This document shows positions 5,489-7,166 of a stretch of DNA of 7,166 nucleotides, in pieces. Source of the DNA: Clostridium sp. (GTDB lineage: Bacteria; Bacillota; Clostridia; Lachnospirales; Lachnospiraceae). Each line of letters begins with the position of its first letter. Position 1 is the first letter of the stretch. Made by a program: the position numbers and the translations under genes. The stretch covers positions 1 through 7,166 of the forward strand of contig JAEDOC010000106.1 in assembly GCA_016302185.1 (NCBI GenBank). Reading direction: 5' to 3'. The notes beneath the pieces were generated by a model. It did no database searches. It was not told where the DNA came from and saw nothing but the letters and a program-made list of their open reading frames with translations.

Positions 5489-6543
5489 AAAAGACAGCAG
5501 CAGTGATTCTGGCAGCAGCAATGATGGTGACATCACTGGCAGGATGCCAGACGAAGACGGCAGAGACTGCCGCAGAAACGAAAGCGGAGAGCGCTGCAGA
5601 GACAGAGACTGCGGTATCCGAAACGGAGGGTTCCAGGACAGAGAAAGCAGAAGCGGGGAGTCAGGCAGCAGAAGAGAAAGGAACCATTTCCGTCACCTAT
5701 GTAAAATCTCCTCTGAATGTGCCGTCTATTGTGGAGAAGGATCAGGGGGTTTTCGCAGATTACTTTGGGAAACTGGGCTATGAGGTGGCATATTCGGATC
5801 TGACCACCGGACCGGAGCAGACGCAGGCTCTGGCTTCCGGCGATATCCAGTTTTTATATGCGGTAGGAGCCACCTCCGTCATTCTTTCAGCGGCCAATGA
5901 TGCCGACATCAAGATTATCAGCACCTACAGCCGTTCTCCGAAGGCGTTCAAGCTGTTCGGTAAGGATGACTCCATTCAGTCTCCGGAGGATTTAAAAGGC
6001 AAGAAGGTGGCCGGACCGAAGGGAACTATTCTCCATGAGCTTCTGGTAGCTTATCTGGCAACGGCCGGCATGACAGAGGACGATATTGAATTTCTGTCCA
6101 TGGGAATCCCGGATTCTCAGGCGGCACTGGCCGGCGGCAGTGTGGATGCGGCTCTCCTGGCCGGTCCGGCTGCCTATAACATGGAAAAAGATGGTTTTCC
6201 GGTGATTACCAATGGCGAAGGCTTAACAGAGGCAACGATTGTGGTGGCGACCAGCGGTGCCTATGCCGAGGAACACCCGGAGGAGGTAAAGACCTTCCTG
6301 GAGGCGCAGAAGGCAGTTTTGGATTATATCGATACCAACAAAGACGCAGCGATGGAGGCAACCGCAAAAGAGACAGAGCTTCCGATGGAGGCGGTACTGG
6401 AGATGGTTCCGATGTATGATTTCGATATGACCATCAAGGATTCCGATATCGAGGCTATGAAGAAGACGGAACAGTTCATGCTGGATAACGGGATGATTGA
6501 GAATGAGGTTTCCATTGAGGATCTGATTCTGATGCAGAAGTAA
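5485..6543 (+). CDS. ABC importer substrate-binding lipoprotein, SsuA/TauA/NMT1-like
   Basis: This 352-residue lipoprotein would capture the substrate outside the membrane and deliver it to the permease. Residues 1-20 form a signal peptide with lipobox LAGC, and C21 is the expected lipid attachment site and the only cysteine. Residues 22-65 are a low-complexity linker (11 Ala, 11 Glu, 8 Thr of 44). The periplasmic-binding-protein type II fold starts near residue 66. Family-like segments include GPEQTQALASGDIQFLYAV (109-127), PEDLKGKKVAGPKGT (167-181) and QAALAGGSVDAALLAGP (212-228). The ATG at 5485 overlaps the ATPase stop and has GAGAGG (5469-5474) ten bases upstream. The family includes binders of sulfonates, taurine, nitrate and pyrimidine precursors. 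No sulfonatase, taurine, nitrate or thiamine gene is adjacent, so the ligand remains open. Confidence 0.93.
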   Translation: MKKTAAVILAAAMMVTSLAGCQTKTAETAAETKAESAAETETAVSETEGSRTEKAEAGSQAAEEKGTISVTYVKSPLNVPSIVEKDQGVFADYFGKLGYEVAYSDLTTGPEQTQALASGDIQFLYAVGATSVILSAANDADIKIISTYSRSPKAFKLFGKDDSIQSPEDLKGKKVAGPKGTILHELLVAYLATAGMTEDDIEFLSMGIPDSQAALAGGSVDAALLAGPAAYNMEKDGFPVITNGEGLTEATIVVATSGAYAEEHPEEVKTFLEAQKAVLDYIDTNKDAAMEATAKETELPMEAVLEMVPMYDFDMTIKDSDIEAMKKTEQFMLDNGMIENEVSIEDLILMQK

Positions 6544-6552
6544 AAGAAAAAA

Positions 6553-6581
6553 TAGCCATAGAAGGAAGATTGTGTTATACT
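6553..6581 (+). promoter_or_regulatory. Possible extended -10 promoter of the small cysteine protein gene
   Basis: TATACT (6576-6581) is preceded by TG at 6573-6574 (TGn extended -10). TAGCCA (6553-6558) lies 17 bp upstream and matches the -35 consensus at four of six positions. Transcription would start near 6588, upstream of the ATG at 6614. There is no terminator between the lipoprotein stop and this point, so read-through from the importer operon is also likely. Confidence 0.4.
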
Positions 6582-6613
6582 GGTTCTATCTGATGGATAA
6601 AGAGAGGGACCCT

Positions 6614-6973
6614 ATGGACTATATGATTTGTATGCCGCCGAAGGAGAACTGTACGCGGGAAAGCTGCCAGAAGGTACATAATATTCTGGCCCGGATGTCT
6701 GACCGCTATAAATTGAGAATCGTTCCCGAACCGGTGAAGAACAAGCAGTTTCCCTGCCCGGATTTTTATAAAAAATACCGGATCTACAAGCAGGTGAAGG
6801 AGAGGGATAATAACGGCGAGGCCTATCTGGAAAAAGAAGAAGAGGATATGATCTTAAGTGTCTGCAAGACACCGGAGGAGCAGGAGCTGATGAAAAGCTG
6901 TATCTATGCGTATCAGTATTCTGCTTCCCTTGTGCTGAAAAGCTTCCGGGAGAAGGAGAGAAGAAGATCGTAG
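6614..6973 (+). CDS. Small six-cysteine protein of unknown function
   Basis: I do not recognise this 119-residue protein. It has no signal peptide or membrane segment, so it is probably cytoplasmic. Six cysteines are spread along it (C6, C13, C18, C48, C84, C96). The first three form a C-x6-C-x4-C cluster that could bind metal or be redox-active, which is inference. Residues 70-95 are acidic and probably helical, and the C terminus is strongly basic (FREKERRRS). I chose ATG 6614 because GAGAGGG (6602-6608) sits five bases upstream. An in-frame GTG at 6572 with AAGGA (6562-6566) would add 14 residues (giving 133), and ATG 6593 would add seven. The GTG overlaps a plausible extended -10 box, which favours the shorter form. 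The gene lies 70 bp after the importer lipoprotein stop and is followed by a terminator, so it may be the last gene of that operon or a separate unit. Confidence 0.75.
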   Translation: MDYMICMPPKENCTRESCQKVHNILARMSDRYKLRIVPEPVKNKQFPCPDFYKKYRIYKQVKERDNNGEAYLEKEEEDMILSVCKTPEEQELMKSCIYAYQYSASLVLKSFREKERRRS

Positions 6974-7006
6974 TTCTTCTGTTAAGAGAATGAAAATGGA
7001 TGTTTG

Positions 7007-7055
7007 AAAGGCGCAGCGGCTTGGCGGATTTTTCCGGCTGGCTGCTGCGCCTTTT
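7007..7055 (+). terminator. Rho-independent terminator after the small cysteine protein gene
   Basis: An 11-bp GC-rich stem pairs AAAGGCGCAGC (7007-7017) with GCTGCGCCTTT (7044-7054). The T-run is TTTT (7052-7055). The inner loop can partly pair further (GCGG with CCGG). The T-run is short, but the stem is strong and lies 34 bp after the stop codon. Confidence 0.8.
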
Positions 7056-7166
7056 GTGCGAATTATGTTGTAAATGCTCCGCCGGTATTGTCTGAATTTA
7101 ACATAAAGCAGCCTGTGAGAACCAAACAGAATGCAGAATACTGTCATCTGAGAATGTGCTGGGGAT

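Noticed and set aside
5460..5783. Overlapping plus-strand reading frame across the end of the ATPase and the lipoprotein linker.
   Set aside because: It is an out-of-frame reading of the Ala/Glu-rich linker, gives an Arg/Asp/Ser-rich nonsense product, and conflicts with two well-supported genes.
7056..7166. Possible start of another gene at the right edge (ATG near 7155).
   Set aside because: No ribosome binding site and only a few codons before the edge; earlier ATGs here reach stops within about ten codons.

Overview
The window looks like a chromosomal segment of an anaerobic, low-to-mid GC Bacillota, most likely a Lachnospiraceae-type Clostridia. This rests on the short Hsp20 proteins with MxMPSIF N termini, strong GGAG-type ribosome binding sites, a CIRCE heat-shock operator, rho-independent terminators with T-runs, and an Ala/Glu/Thr-rich lipoprotein linker. 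The family placement is inference; no rRNA or other marker gene is present. All supported genes are on the plus strand.

Layout: (1) Positions 1-228 hold no convincing gene. They carry a few short repeats and palindromes. (2) Positions 229-1452 form a heat-shock unit: a CIRCE element overlapping a sigma-A-type promoter, a leader of about 100 nt, two tandem small heat-shock protein genes, and a terminator. (3) Positions 1477-3668 hold a separate transcription unit with its own promoter and one gene, a glycogen/isoamylase-type debranching enzyme (glgX). (4) Positions 3687-3896 are an intergenic leader with a possible promoter, several hairpins and a strong terminator that ends one base before the ribosome binding site of the next gene. 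This arrangement suggests conditional transcription termination. (5) Positions 3909-6543 hold a three-gene ABC importer operon of the nitrate/sulfonate/taurine (SsuCBA/TauCBA-like) class, in the order permease, ATPase, lipoprotein. (6) Positions 6614-6973 encode a small six-cysteine protein of unknown function, followed by a terminator. (7) Positions 7056-7166 show no supported gene.

How the parts work together: the Hsp20 pair probably holds unfolding proteins under heat or other stress and is probably repressed by HrcA. GlgX trims branches from glycogen-type glucans. The importer takes up a small organic or anionic solute that cannot be named from sequence, because no dedicated catabolic gene lies beside it.

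Most of the window is ordinary housekeeping and accessory metabolism. The observations most worth checking are the unassigned leader RNA before the importer, HrcA-type control of hsp20 genes, the CxxC motif in the second Hsp20, and the unknown six-cysteine protein.
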